This document shows, piece by piece, positions 52,678-63,734 of a stretch of 64,000 nucleotides of DNA. The notes under the pieces are model-generated. The model was not told where the DNA came from. It made no database searches and saw only the letters and a program-made list of their open reading frames with translations. The translations under genes and the position numbers were made by a program. Numbering within the stretch: the first letter of the stretch is position 1; each line of letters begins with the position of its first letter. This DNA comes from Sneathiella sedimenti (GTDB lineage: Bacteria > Pseudomonadota > Alphaproteobacteria > Sneathiellales > Sneathiellaceae): NCBI RefSeq assembly GCF_017313765.1, contig NZ_JAFLNC010000001.1:1011516-1075515 (forward strand), read 5' to 3'.

Positions 52678-54609
52678 ATGGTAAACGGACAAGTAGAAAT
52701 TTTGCTCCCCGATGGGAGTAAGCGGGTTTTCGATAAGCCGGTTTCAGGCGCGGAGTTGGCGCAGGATATCGGCCCGGGCCTCGCAAAGGCGGCCCTCGCC
52801 CTACGAATAAACGGCGAGATGAAGGACCTGAAAACGGTCCTGGATCAGGACACGGCGATAGAAATTGTCACGTCGCGCGATGAGGATGAGAGCGTCCTTG
52901 AACTTCTGCGTCATGACGCCGCCCATGTAATGGCGGAAGCCGTGAAAGAGCTTTATCCCGAAACCCAGGTGACGATCGGGCCGGCCATTGAGAATGGATT
53001 TTACTACGATTTCGCTCGCAAGGAGCCATTTACACCTGACGATCTTGCAAAGATCGAAAAGCGGATGCACGAGATCGTTGATCGGGACGAAGAGATTATC
53101 CGCGAGGAATGGTCCCGCAGCGAAGCTGTTGAATTTTTCAAAAACAGGGGCGAACATTACAAGGCGGACATTATCCACGCGATTCCCGAAGACCAGCCGA
53201 TCGGCATTTACCGTCAGGGCGATTTCCAGGACTTGTGCCGGGGGCCTCACCTGCCCTCGACAAAGAAGCTCGGCCATGCCTTTAAGCTAATGAAGCTGGC
53301 AGGCGCCTACTGGCGTGGCGATTCACGAAATGAAATGCTGCAACGAATCTACGGCACCGCCTGGCGCAATGAAAAGGAACTCAAAGCCTACCTCCATCGG
53401 CTGGAGGAGGCGGAGCGACGCGATCATCGCAAGCTCGGCCGTGAAATGGATCTCTTCCATTTGCAGGAAGAGGCCGTTGGCATGGTTTTCTGGCATGAGA
53501 AAGGCTGGACCCTTTATCGGACCCTGGAACATTATCTTCGCCATAAACTGGAAAACGCAGACTACAAGGAAGTGAAAACTCCTCAGCTTGTTGATCGCAA
53601 GCTATGGGAGGCGTCGGGCCATTGGGAAAAATTCGGCGAGCATATGTACACCACCGAATCGGAAGAGCGGACTTTTGCGCTCAAGCCAATGAATTGTCCG
53701 TGCCATGTACAGATTTTTAATCAGGGCATCACCAGCTATCGTGATTTGCCGCTCCGGATGGCAGAGTTTGGTTCCTGCCACCGTTATGAGCCGTCCGGCG
53801 CTTTGCATGGCATCATGCGAGTAAGGGGATTTACCCAGGACGATGCGCATATCTTCTGTACCGAAGATCAGATCATGTCGGAAACCGAGGTTTTCTGCGA
53901 ACTGCTCCTGGAGGTATACAAGGACTTCGGCTTTACTGAAGTGAAGGTCAAATTCTCCGACCGTCCGGATGTGCGCGCGGGGGAAGATGCGATCTGGGAC
54001 AAGGCGGAAGGAGCCCTTCGGGAAGCGATCGAGGCGACCAATATTGCCTATACCATGAATCCTGGCGAAGGCGCGTTCTACGGTCCCAAGCTGGAATTTG
54101 TGCTGACTGATGCCATTGGCCGCGACTGGCAATGTGGGACGCTGCAAGTTGATTTCGTGTTGCCGGAACGGCTCAATGCCAACTATATCGGTGAGGACGG
54201 GGCAAAACACCGCCCGGTGATGCTGCATCGGGCCATATTTGGCTCCATGGAGAGATTTATCGGCATCCTGATTGAGGAATATGCGGGTCGCTTCCCGCTC
54301 TGGCTCGCGCCGGAACAGGTCGTGGTTGCCACCATCACCGATGAAGCCGATGAGTACGCCCGCGAAGTGCTCGCGGCCCTCAAGGCGAAGGGGATTCGTG
54401 CGAGCCTTGATTTGCGCAATGAGAAAATTAATTATAAGGTTCGAGAACACAGTCTTGCGAAGGTGCCTGCTTTGCTGGTCGCCGGAAAACGCGAAGCGGA
54501 GGAAAAGACGATCTCCGTTCGCCGACTGGGGGAAAAGCATCAGAAAGTGCTGACACTTGACGATGCTATTGCCGCGCTTGTAGAGGAAGCAAGGGTGCCC
54601 GGACAATGA
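52678..54609 (+). CDS. thrS: threonyl-tRNA synthetase
   Basis: A 643-residue class II synthetase. Domains in order: TGS ([19 protein letters not shown], about 1-60), editing domain with [16 protein letters not shown], catalytic core (class II motifs around [16 protein letters not shown] and [26 protein letters not shown]) and the anticodon-binding domain. The frame is open 20 codons earlier, but the putative promoter would place the transcription start at that ATG, so 52678 is preferred. First of the block thrS, infC, rpmI, rplT, pheS, pheT. Confidence 0.95.
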   Translation: MVNGQVEILLPDGSKRVFDKPVSGAELAQDIGPGLAKAALALRINGEMKDLKTVLDQDTAIEIVTSRDEDESVLELLRHDAAHVMAEAVKELYPETQVTIGPAIENGFYYDFARKEPFTPDDLAKIEKRMHEIVDRDEEIIREEWSRSEAVEFFKNRGEHYKADIIHAIPEDQPIGIYRQGDFQDLCRGPHLPSTKKLGHAFKLMKLAGAYWRGDSRNEMLQRIYGTAWRNEKELKAYLHRLEEAERRDHRKLGREMDLFHLQEEAVGMVFWHEKGWTLYRTLEHYLRHKLENADYKEVKTPQLVDRKLWEASGHWEKFGEHMYTTESEERTFALKPMNCPCHVQIFNQGITSYRDLPLRMAEFGSCHRYEPSGALHGIMRVRGFTQDDAHIFCTEDQIMSETEVFCELLLEVYKDFGFTEVKVKFSDRPDVRAGEDAIWDKAEGALREAIEATNIAYTMNPGEGAFYGPKLEFVLTDAIGRDWQCGTLQVDFVLPERLNANYIGEDGAKHRPVMLHRAIFGSMERFIGILIEEYAGRFPLWLAPEQVVVATITDEADEYAREVLAALKAKGIRASLDLRNEKINYKVREHSLAKVPALLVAGKREAEEKTISVRRLGEKHQKVLTLDDAIAALVEEARVPGQ

Positions 54610-54724
54610 TTTGTCCCGGACAGTGAAACTAGCTGTGGCAATAAAGCATTAAAAAATATAATATATCGTGCCTAAACCCTTCTTGGCGGAGGGGAATTGG
54701 ATCAATCATTCAAGGAGAAAGTAA

Positions 54725-55261
54725 ATAGCTCGACCACAAAGAAATACGATGCCCACGAAGGATGGGCCGCGTACAAACGAAGATATCAATGTCGCCAGCG
54801 TTCGATTAATCAATGACGAGGGTGACAATATTGGCCTGGTGAGCATTCAGGCCGCGTTTGGTTTGGCAGATGAAGCCGGTCTGGATCTGGTGGAGGTTTC
54901 CCCTGGTGAAACGCCGGTTTGCAAGCTTATGGATTTCGGGCGTGCCCGGTTCGAGGCTCAGAAAAAAGCCGCCAAGGCCCGCAAGAAACAGAAAACCTTT
55001 GAAATTAAAGAAATCAAGATGCGTCCGAATATCGATCAGCATGACTATGAAGTCAAAATGCGGGCGGTTAACAAGTTTTTGGACGCAGGCGACAAGGTAA
55101 AGGTCACCATGCGCTTTCGTGGCCGGGAAATGGCCCATCAGGAACTCGGCATGAAACTGCTGCATAAAGTTCGTGATGAGACGGAAGAGTTGGCGAAAGT
55201 TGAGCAGCATCCGAAAATGGAAGGCCGTCAGATGACGATGGTTATTGCTCCGGTCAAGTGA
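54725..55261 (+). CDS. infC: translation initiation factor IF-3, probable ATA start
   Basis: A 178-residue IF-3. The first ATG (54749) lacks any ribosome site, but ATA at 54725, eight codons upstream in frame, sits seven bases after AAGGAG (54712-54717). The extra residues read ARPQRNT, as usual for alphaproteobacterial IF-3 N-termini. IF-3 genes use rare starts (ATT/ATA/ATC) for autoregulation because IF-3 rejects them. Core signatures: GPRTNEDINVASVRLINDEGDN, EVSPGETPVCKLMDFGR, KMRPNIDQHDYEVK. It binds the 30S subunit and checks the initiator codon. A terminator follows. Confidence 0.9.
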   Translation: MARPQRNTMPTKDGPRTNEDINVASVRLINDEGDNIGLVSIQAAFGLADEAGLDLVEVSPGETPVCKLMDFGRARFEAQKKAAKARKKQKTFEIKEIKMRPNIDQHDYEVKMRAVNKFLDAGDKVKVTMRFRGREMAHQELGMKLLHKVRDETEELAKVEQHPKMEGRQMTMVIAPVK

Positions 55262-55291
55262 GTCCGGCAACCGGACGGTGAAGTAATATTG

Positions 55292-55336
55292 AAAAGCCTG
55301 CAATCCTTCGCTGGAAGTTGCAGGCTTTTATTTTTC
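55292..55336 (+). terminator. terminator between infC and rpmI
   Basis: AAAAGCCTGCAA (55292-55303) and TTGCAGGCTTTT (55318-55329) form a 12-bp stem followed by a T-run. It ends the infC transcript before the rpmI leader. Confidence 0.92.
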
Positions 55337-55596
55337 CAGGTCTTGTTGTCTAACTTCCTGTAGTCAAACCTAAAATCCCAGCTGTTTGGCAGTTTATCCG
55401 CGGCGTAAATGGATGGCTCGAATATAGGAGTGGCGGGGGTTAAGAGTATTTATTGCAGGGCGGTAAATAAAGCCGTGTAAAGGGCTTGAATTTGCCGGAA
55501 AGCAAAGGTATAACCCTCGCTTCGCTGAGCATTCCGGCCAATTGGGGCTGCCGAGTTTGCTCAATCGCTTCAACGGTTATTTTAGAGGAAGCCAAA
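55337..55596 (+). promoter_or_regulatory. long rpmI-rplT leader with a stem-loop
   Basis: A 260-bp gene-free leader. TTGCCGGAA (55492-55500) and TTCCGGCCAA (55532-55541) pair with one bulged C, enclosing a 31-base loop. Ribosomal protein leaders of this operon are known targets for feedback control by L20, but whether this is one cannot be decided by eye. Confidence 0.45.
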
Positions 55597-55794
55597 ATGC
55601 CCAAGTTAAAAACAAAGAGCAGCGTGAAAAAGCGTTTCTCTCTCACGGCGTCCGGGAAGGTTCGCGCCAACCAGGCTAACAAGCAGCATGGTATGATCAA
55701 GCGAACCAACAAGCAGATCCGCAATCAGCGTGGTACGACCATTCTTGCAGATCAGGATGCCCGCATCGTCAAAAAATTCATGCCTTACGGCTAA
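55597..55794 (+). CDS. rpmI: 50S ribosomal protein L35
   Basis: A 65-residue L35: [22 protein letters not shown] and the basic C-terminal half ending [18 protein letters not shown] precedes the ATG. The gene is separated from infC by a terminator and a long leader, unlike the E. coli layout of one transcript. rplT follows 12 bases later. Confidence 0.96.
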   Translation: MPKLKTKSSVKKRFSLTASGKVRANQANKQHGMIKRTNKQIRNQRGTTILADQDARIVKKFMPYG

Positions 55795-55806
55795 GGAGAG
55801 AGATCC

Positions 55807-56169
55807 ATGGCACGTGTAAAACGCGGCGTCACAACGCACGCCCGCCACAGAAAAGTTATCAAGGCAGCCAAGGGTTACTACGGCCGCCGCAAGAATACCT
55901 TCCGCGCAGCAGTACAGGCAGTTGAAAAAGCCGGCCAGTACGCTTACCGCGATCGCCGGACCAAAAAGCGGAATTTCCGTGGCCTTTGGATCCAGCGCAT
56001 TAACGCAGCTTCGCGTGAGCTGGGCATGACCTACGGAAACTTTATGCACGGCCTCAAGCTGGCCGGCATCGAAGTGGACCGCAAGGTTCTTGCTGATATT
56101 GCCGTACGCGAGCCTGAGGCCTTCAAGGCATTGGTTGATGCAGCACAACAGGCTGCCGCCAAAGCCTGA
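55807..56169 (+). CDS. rplT: 50S ribosomal protein L20
   Basis: A 120-residue L20. [29 protein letters not shown] is the rRNA-binding N-terminal tail; [45 protein letters not shown] is the globular domain. L20 is an early assembly protein and, in E. coli and Bacillus, feeds back on its own leader. Cotranscribed with rpmI; a strong terminator comes next. Confidence 0.97.
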   Translation: MARVKRGVTTHARHRKVIKAAKGYYGRRKNTFRAAVQAVEKAGQYAYRDRRTKKRNFRGLWIQRINAASRELGMTYGNFMHGLKLAGIEVDRKVLADIAVREPEAFKALVDAAQQAAAKA

Positions 56170-56216
56170 TAATCCGGGCCCTCGAAAACCTAGACATTTT
56201 CGTAGACCACTTTATT

Positions 56217-56250
56217 AAAAGGGGGCCCATTTTGTGGCCCCCTTTTTATT
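56217..56250 (+). terminator. strong terminator between rplT and pheS
   Basis: AAAAGGGGGCC (56217-56227) and GGCCCCCTTTTT (56237-56248) make a GC-rich stem with a five-T tail, ending only about 12 bases before the pheS start. There is no room for a separate promoter after it. Confidence 0.92.
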
Positions 56251-56261
56251 TGCGAGTTGTG

Positions 56262-57338
56262 ATGCAGGATATTGAAAAGCTTGAACAGGATTTGCTAGCG
56301 CAGATCGGCGAAGTGAGTGACCTGGACGCGCTGGAGTCGCTTCGGATTTCCGCGCTCGGCAAGAAAGGCAGTGTCAGCCTGATGATGCGCGGTCTGGGCC
56401 AGATGGACCCGGCGGAGCGCCAGACAGTTGCGCCGAAGCTCAACAAGTTGAAAAACACCGTTGGTGAAGCAATTGAACGTGCAAAGGCAGCGCTTCATGC
56501 GGCGGCGCTGGATGCAAAGCTTGCAGAAGAACGGATTGATATCACCTTGCCGGTGCGGCATGAGACGACCGGCCGGATACATCCGATAAGCCAGGTGATG
56601 GATGAAATTACGGAAATTTTTGCCGGTATGGGCTTCGATGTCGCGGAAGGTCCCGACATCGAAAATGATTTCAATAACTTTACGGCGCTGAATATTCCCC
56701 CGGAACACCCGGCCCGGCAAATGCATGATACCTTCTATCTTCCGGAAAAGGAGGATGGCTCGAGACAACTCCTCAGGACCCATACGTCAACGGTACAGAT
56801 TCGCACGATGCAGTCGAAGAAACCACCGCATCGCATTGTTGTGCCCGGGCGGACCTTCCGGAGTGATTCCGACCAGACCCATACCCCTATGTTCCACCAG
56901 ATTGAGGGGCTGGTCATCGACAAGACGAGCCATATGGGACATCTGAAAGGCGTGCTGGCGGAATTCTGCAAGGCGTTTTTCGAACTTGATGAAGTCACCA
57001 TGCGTTTCCGCCCTTCCTATTTCCCATTTACAGAACCATCGGCGGAGATGGATATCCGCTGTACCTTCGCAGGAGACCACGTGAAGGTCGGCGAGGGCGA
57101 CGACTGGCTGGAGATTCTTGGCTGCGGCATGGTCAATCCGCGGGTTCTGGAGCATTGTGGTCTTGACCCGACTGAGTATCAGGGGTTTGCCTGGGGCATG
57201 GGCATTGACCGGATTGCCATGCTGAAATATGGCATTCCGGACTTGCGCGCCTTCTTTGACTCAGATTTACGCTGGCTTAAACATTATGGATTTGTCCCGC
57301 TGGATGTCCCGACACTGGGCGGAGGGTTGTCACGATGA
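56262..57338 (+). CDS. pheS: phenylalanyl-tRNA synthetase subunit alpha
   Basis: A 358-residue alpha subunit. The N-terminal coiled-coil region binds tRNA-Phe; class II catalytic motifs include [18 protein letters not shown] (motif 2 area) and [24 protein letters not shown] (motif 3). ATG 56262 is the best start although the ribosome site is weak. The ATG of pheT overlaps its stop by 4 bases. It is placed directly after a terminator, so it must be expressed by readthrough or from a promoter upstream. Confidence 0.95.
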   Translation: MQDIEKLEQDLLAQIGEVSDLDALESLRISALGKKGSVSLMMRGLGQMDPAERQTVAPKLNKLKNTVGEAIERAKAALHAAALDAKLAEERIDITLPVRHETTGRIHPISQVMDEITEIFAGMGFDVAEGPDIENDFNNFTALNIPPEHPARQMHDTFYLPEKEDGSRQLLRTHTSTVQIRTMQSKKPPHRIVVPGRTFRSDSDQTHTPMFHQIEGLVIDKTSHMGHLKGVLAEFCKAFFELDEVTMRFRPSYFPFTEPSAEMDIRCTFAGDHVKVGEGDDWLEILGCGMVNPRVLEHCGLDPTEYQGFAWGMGIDRIAMLKYGIPDLRAFFDSDLRWLKHYGFVPLDVPTLGGGLSR

Positions 57339-59737
57339 AATTCACGGTATCCTGGCTGAAAGAACATCTTGAGTTTGACGCCTCGCTTGACGAGCTGTCA
57401 GATAAACTCACTTCGATCGGTCTCGAAGTTGAAGACATACTCGATCACTCGAAAAAGCTGGACGCCTTTCGTGTTGCTCACGTGATCGAAGCAGTGCCGC
57501 ATCCGGATGCGGACCGGCTGCGTGTCTGCAAGGTCGATACGGGCAAGGAAGTGGTGCAGGTCGTCTGTGGTGCGCCGAATGCGCGGACCGGTATGAAGGG
57601 CGTCTTTGCCCCATCTGGCGCATATGTGCCGGGCACGGACCTGCTGTTGAAGCCGACAAAAATTCGCGGTGTCGAAAGTAACGGCATGCTGGTCTCCGAA
57701 AGGGAGATGGGGATCTCGGACGAGCATGACGGTATTATCGAGATGCCAGAGGATGCGGAGATCGGGGCTTCCTTCGTTCATCTCGCCGGGCTCGATGACC
57801 CGATGATCGAGATTGCGATCACCCCCAATCACCAGGATGCCCTCGGTGTCTATGGTATTGCACGCGACCTGGCGGCAAGTGGGTTCGGCAAACTGAAACC
57901 ACTCAATACCACCGCTATTGCCGGAGCATTTGAAAGCCCGATTTCGGTTCGCCTGAATTTCACCGATGTTGACCCGATGCCCTGCTCGAAATTCGCCGGG
58001 CGCTATATACGCGGCGTCAAGAACGGACCAAGCCCGAAATGGCTGCAGAAAAAGCTGCTCGCCATCGGATTGCGGCCTATTTCTGCGCTAGTCGATATCA
58101 CAAACCTGGTCACATTTGACCTTGCCCGCCCGCTCCATGTGTTCGATGCGGACAAGATCAATGGCGATATTCAGGCCCGTCTTGCAAAGGACGGGGAAAC
58201 GCTGCTGGCGCTTGATGGCGAGGAATACAAGCTTGATAGCGACGCTTGTGTCATTGCGGATGATACACATGCGCTTGGTCTTGGCGGTATTATGGGCGGT
58301 GAGTTGAGCGGTTGCTCTGAAGATACGGTCAATGTCTTCATCGAGACGGCTCTATTCGATCCGGTGCGGATTGCGACGACCGGGCGCAAACTCGGGATTG
58401 AATCGGATGCCCGTTATCGTTTTGAGCGGGGAGTAGATCCGGCCTTTGTAGAGCCGGCTGTTGAAATTGCGACGCGCCTAATCCTTGATTTGTGCGGCGG
58501 GGAGCCGAGTGAGGTTGTGATCGCCGGGGAAGGGCCGAACTGGTACAAAACGGTTGAGCTTCGCAAATCCCGTGTCAAGGAACTCGGCGGTATTGACGTT
58601 CCCGTGCAAGAAATGGTGACGATTCTCGATAGGCTCGGGTTTGCCCCTCAAGAGGCCGGTGAGGTGCTCCGGACCACAGTGCCGTCTTGGCGGATGGATG
58701 TGGCCGGTGAAGCGGACCTGGTCGAAGAGGTGCTCCGAATTTATGGATATGATAATATCGAACCAGTGCCGCTGCCGATTGAGAATGTCGTCGCAAAACC
58801 AGCTGTGAACGCAAAGCAGCGCCGGGTCCGGATCGCGAAAAGAGCGCTTGCAGTTCGTAGCATGATGGAGGCCGTGACCTGGTCCTTCCTGCCGCGCGCC
58901 CATGCGGACCTGTTTGGCGGCGTGCCGGATGACATCGTTCTCGTCAATCCGATCAGCGCGGATCTTGATGCGATGCGTCCGTCATTGCTACCGAACCTGA
59001 TCGCTGCGGCAGGACGAAACCATGCACGCGGATTTACCGATATTTCCCTTTTCGAGGTAGGTTCCGAGTATCATTCCGACCAGCCCGAAGGGCAGGTCAT
59101 GGTGGCTGGCGGCATTCGCGGAGGGCAAACGTCTTCGCGGCATTGGGCCGGAGGTGGTCGCAAGTTTGACGCTTATGATGCGAAGGCGGATGTTCTTGTG
59201 TTGCTGGAGGCCGTGGGAGGCCCGGCCAGTTCTGTTCAAGTCGTGACAGGAGCGCCGGAATGGTATCACCCCGGCCGGTCCGGTGTGATGCAGCTTGGTC
59301 CTAAAAACCGGCTTGCCGCTTTCGGGGAAATTCATCCCCGCGTGCTGGAAGCGATGAAAGTGAAGGGGCCAATCGTCGGTTTCGAGATTTACCTCGATAA
59401 CATACCGCTTCCCAAGACGAAAGAAACAGCGCGTCCGCCTCTGGTCGTTTCCGACTATCAGTTTGTTGAGCGTGATTTCGCGTTTGAAGTGGATGTTGAA
59501 ATACCCGCTGAGACGATTATCCGCGCAGCACGCGGGAGTGACAAGAAACTGATAACGGATGTGTCCGTCTTCGATATTTACCAAGGGGAGAAGATCACCG
59601 CGGGCAAGAAGTCCGTCGCCTTTTCTGTCCGCTTGCAGCCGACAGATCGGACTTTGACCGAAGAAGAGATTGATGCGGTGGCCGCAAAGGTCATCGGCAA
59701 CATCGAGAAAGCGACGGGCGGTAGCTTACGACAATAA
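57335..59737 (+). CDS. pheT: phenylalanyl-tRNA synthetase subunit beta
   Basis: An 800-residue beta subunit. Domains in order: N-terminal tRNA-binding OB domain ([31 protein letters not shown], about 40-150), B3/B4 editing domain, B5 domain (about 400-480), core, and C-terminal anticodon-binding fold. It starts within the last bases of pheS (ATGA overlap), giving coupled, equal synthesis of the two subunits. A hairpin with a weak T-run follows. Confidence 0.96.
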   Translation: MKFTVSWLKEHLEFDASLDELSDKLTSIGLEVEDILDHSKKLDAFRVAHVIEAVPHPDADRLRVCKVDTGKEVVQVVCGAPNARTGMKGVFAPSGAYVPGTDLLLKPTKIRGVESNGMLVSEREMGISDEHDGIIEMPEDAEIGASFVHLAGLDDPMIEIAITPNHQDALGVYGIARDLAASGFGKLKPLNTTAIAGAFESPISVRLNFTDVDPMPCSKFAGRYIRGVKNGPSPKWLQKKLLAIGLRPISALVDITNLVTFDLARPLHVFDADKINGDIQARLAKDGETLLALDGEEYKLDSDACVIADDTHALGLGGIMGGELSGCSEDTVNVFIETALFDPVRIATTGRKLGIESDARYRFERGVDPAFVEPAVEIATRLILDLCGGEPSEVVIAGEGPNWYKTVELRKSRVKELGGIDVPVQEMVTILDRLGFAPQEAGEVLRTTVPSWRMDVAGEADLVEEVLRIYGYDNIEPVPLPIENVVAKPAVNAKQRRVRIAKRALAVRSMMEAVTWSFLPRAHADLFGGVPDDIVLVNPISADLDAMRPSLLPNLIAAAGRNHARGFTDISLFEVGSEYHSDQPEGQVMVAGGIRGGQTSSRHWAGGGRKFDAYDAKADVLVLLEAVGGPASSVQVVTGAPEWYHPGRSGVMQLGPKNRLAAFGEIHPRVLEAMKVKGPIVGFEIYLDNIPLPKTKETARPPLVVSDYQFVERDFAFEVDVEIPAETIIRAARGSDKKLITDVSVFDIYQGEKITAGKKSVAFSVRLQPTDRTLTEEEIDAVAAKVIGNIEKATGGSLRQ

Positions 59738-59757
59738 GTGACGGAAATCTCGGCTAG

Positions 59758-59790
59758 AAAGGGGAGCATCAGATGCTCCCCTTGTTCTGT
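59758..59790 (+). terminator. terminator after pheT
   Basis: GGGGAGCAT (59761-59769), loop CAG, ATGCTCCCC (59773-59781), then a T-rich but interrupted tract. It separates pheT from the thioesterase gene. Confidence 0.75.
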
Positions 59791-59806
59791 TTCTGGAGAA
59801 GTTAAA

Positions 59807-60256
59807 ATGACAGTAAATGTACCGGAAGGATTTAAGAAATTTGAGGGGCATGTCGGCTTTGTCGAATTAACAGGACCGCTGTGGATAAACAGGACGGATG
59901 ATGGTGCCTATCTTGGCCTCAGGGTTGAAGATAAACATTGCAATATTGGCGGCATTTGCCATGGTGGTGTGCTGATGTATCTTGCCGATATGCAACTTGG
60001 CGTCGGGGCGCAGGCGGCGTCAGAGGTTCGGAAGTTTCTTCCGACGGTCCAGATGTCATGCGATTTTGTATCTCCGGTGTCAAATGGCGCGTGGCTGGAA
60101 GGGCGTACGCAGCTTATTAAACAGACCCGAAACCTGATGTTTGCAACCTGTATCCTGACAGCAGACGGCAAAAACGCGTTCAGCGGTTCGGGGATCATGA
60201 AAATTCCGTCGGATAAGGGTAGTTATTCTGACGTCGCACTCCCGCAGCAAAGATAG
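59807..60256 (+). CDS. PaaI family (hotdog) thioesterase
   Basis: A 149-residue hotdog-fold protein. Typical PaaI/YbgC-like stretch: NIGGICHGGVLMYLADMQLGVGAQAA, with the HGG motif in the active-site region, and PTVQMSCDFVSPVSNGAWLEGRTQLIKQTRNLMFATCILTADGK. Such enzymes cleave acyl-CoA or aroyl-CoA thioesters; substrate unknown. GGAGAAG precedes the ATG. Lies between pheT (after a hairpin) and lepA. Confidence 0.87.
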   Translation: MTVNVPEGFKKFEGHVGFVELTGPLWINRTDDGAYLGLRVEDKHCNIGGICHGGVLMYLADMQLGVGAQAASEVRKFLPTVQMSCDFVSPVSNGAWLEGRTQLIKQTRNLMFATCILTADGKNAFSGSGIMKIPSDKGSYSDVALPQQR

Positions 60257-60305
60257 CAATTGAATTTACCGGCAAACCTGCTAGTTGGATGAGCAGATTT
60301 CCGCA

Positions 60306-62119
<1,814 letters not shown>

Positions 62120-62123
<4 letters not shown>

Positions 62124-62497
62124 GAGGAGAGGCCGCGTCCCTCTGGCTTGCGCCTTTTGCGGAAAAGGAGAAGCAGTAGCAGGCCGGGTGCCAGAAATAC
62201 CAGGCAGGCTGGCCAGAGCAAGAGGCTGAGAATGACCGGATCCCAAAGTGTCGGCCATATATAGCGCTGGACAATAGCCTGGGTCAGGTTCAGCCCCTCG
62301 GGATTGATCGTGAACCAGAGCTCTCCGAGCAGGATGGAATGCCAGGTCTGGCTATCCAGATACTGCAGAAAATCATGGCCCAGCACCAGAAAAGCGCCGC
62401 CCGTCAGGATCCAGCCGAGAATACGTCCAATGATCACGTTATCGCCTACTCCGTTGCTTGACTGGGCCATGTTACGGATAAAGCGCGGCGAGTTCAA
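62120..62497 (-). CDS. uncharacterised small membrane protein
   Basis: A 125-residue protein with three hydrophobic helices (about 22-45, 70-85, 88-112) and a C-terminal basic tail (RKRRKPEGR). No family recognised. The start could be TTG 62497 (weak purine run upstream) or ATG 62470; neither has a strong ribosome site. It converges on lepA with a 4-base overlap of stops. It may be a real membrane protein, because the hydrophobic pattern is regular. Confidence 0.55.
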
Positions 62498-62631
62498 AGT
62501 TTCTCTCGGCTCTTCACCAGAAAGTCATTGGGGCGTAATTTAATTGGCGCGAATGCGGTTTGCACCCTTGCATTCTCGCGACTCTCAAGTATATTCGCCG
62601 CGCGCCTTCGATTGTACAGGGCGCACCCTGC

Positions 62632-62721
62632 GGAGGGGTGGCCGAGTGGCTGAAGGCGCACGCCTGGAAAGTGTGTATACGGGGAACCGTATCGGGGGTT
62701 CGAATCCCCCTCCCTCCGCCA
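62632..62721 (+). tRNA. tRNA-Ser (anticodon GGA)
   Basis: A 90-base class II tRNA: acceptor GGAGGGG (62632-62638) with TCCCTCC (62711-62717), anticodon loop CTGGAAA giving GGA, long variable arm (ATACGGGGAACCGTAT), T-loop GGTTCGAATCC, and CCA encoded. It marks the change from conserved to accessory sequence. Confidence 0.95.
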
Positions 62722-63180
62722 CCCACCCCTGACAATCTGTCTCTCTTTCTATCTGGCTGCGCAACCGCCCGTAACAGGGCGCTTATTCGCGGCCAATCTC
62801 AATCCTGGCATCGTCTCCGGACCGTCAGATGGCGGTTCCTCAGGGGCAAATTGCTGGCCAGTCTTCGGCGGTCTGATGGTAGGGTGAGTTTTACTCGAAC
62901 AGAGTGTTAACAGGGAATTTTTTATAAAAACACCTGTTAACAGGGTAAATTCTCTACTGGCTCACGGGAAAGAAAATATTTTATGACGTAAAAATAATGC
63001 CTTACGGGTCAGTTTTACCACTTTCCTGTTATTCGTCATAACAGGGTGATTTAACGAGATAACAGGGCCTGTTATTGCGATTAACAGGGCGTTTTAAGCC
63101 TGTTAACAGGTGATGTAAGGAAATCTCTTTTGCGGCTTAATCTGATTTCAACCCGCTGTTTCGATCCCGTATTTACGCCG
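62722..63180. repeat. gene-free region with eleven TAACAGG/CCTGTTA heptamers
   Basis: Forward TAACAGG begins at 62772, 62908, 62938, 63039, 63060, 63082 and 63104; reverse CCTGTTA at 62933, 63025, 63068 and 63099. Several pair up into palindromes: CCTGTTAACAGG at 62933-62944 and 63099-63110, ATAACAGG-G-CCTGTTAT at 63059-63075, and CCTGTTAT-N5-ATAACAGG at 63025-63045. AT-rich stretches (62916-62931, 62972-62999) lie between. About 0.04 copies of the heptamer are expected by chance in this length. No gene is supported in this stretch. It could be a replication-type iteron array, a partition or recombination site, or a mobile repeat. Confidence 0.85.
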
Positions 63181-63734
63181 CTAGTCGGACCACATCAGCG
63201 GAATCTCGTCCTTCATCAGAAGCGCCAGGGTCAGAGGGTCCGGCTGACGCCCGTTCAGAATGATGTGCTGGATATCAGGAGCCAGAAAGGCGAGCCGGAC
63301 AAGATTGCGCCGCCAGGGAGAGGTAGGCGCCGATTGCAGGACTGGTCTATTCTTTGGCCCGCGCTCCAGCATCGCCTGAGCGCTGCGCAAGGCCCGGATC
63401 AGGGAGGGATCCGGTTGCGGTGTGTTTCTGTCGCCAGCGAGGATGTCGGTCTTTCCGCCGCGCGTCTGCATTCGCCAGGGCAGGGTCAGCCGCATCTGGC
63501 CCGGTTCCGCCAGATCGGGCGCTGCCTTTTCCCCAGCATGATGGCTTTCCCTGATCTTGCCAACAAGCTTGAGTGGCAAAAACACATCGACATGCTTTGC
63601 ATGAATCTCGATACGATTTATAAGATCGAGTGTCCCCTCCTGCGAGTTTGGGAGAAGACGGGTCAGTGTGTTAATCAATCGTCCTTCAAGCGCTGTCGCA
63701 GAAACACGTCGCGGCGCAGTATTTCCCTGCTCTC
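63181..63734 (-). pseudogene. serine recombinase C-terminal fragment, cut by an IS6-family insertion
   Basis: A reading frame of about 184 codons without a start. It reads in at the end of an IS element (63735) and stops at TAG 63181. Residues RVSATALEGRLINTLTRLL and the C-terminal LAPDIQHIILNGRQPDPLTLALL match the C-terminal part of site-specific recombinases found in alphaproteobacterial islands. The catalytic resolvase domain would lie upstream and is missing here. An internal TTG (63678) can be taken as a start but is not. The stop TGA that begins the open frame comes from the IS end itself. Confidence 0.8.

Noticed and set aside
53602..54606. A 334-codon open frame opposite thrS
   Set aside because: ThrS domains are complete on the plus strand; no family match for the antisense frame.
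56170..56261. pheM-like leader peptide before pheST
   Set aside because: No start codon with a phenylalanine-containing short frame exists between rplT and the terminator.
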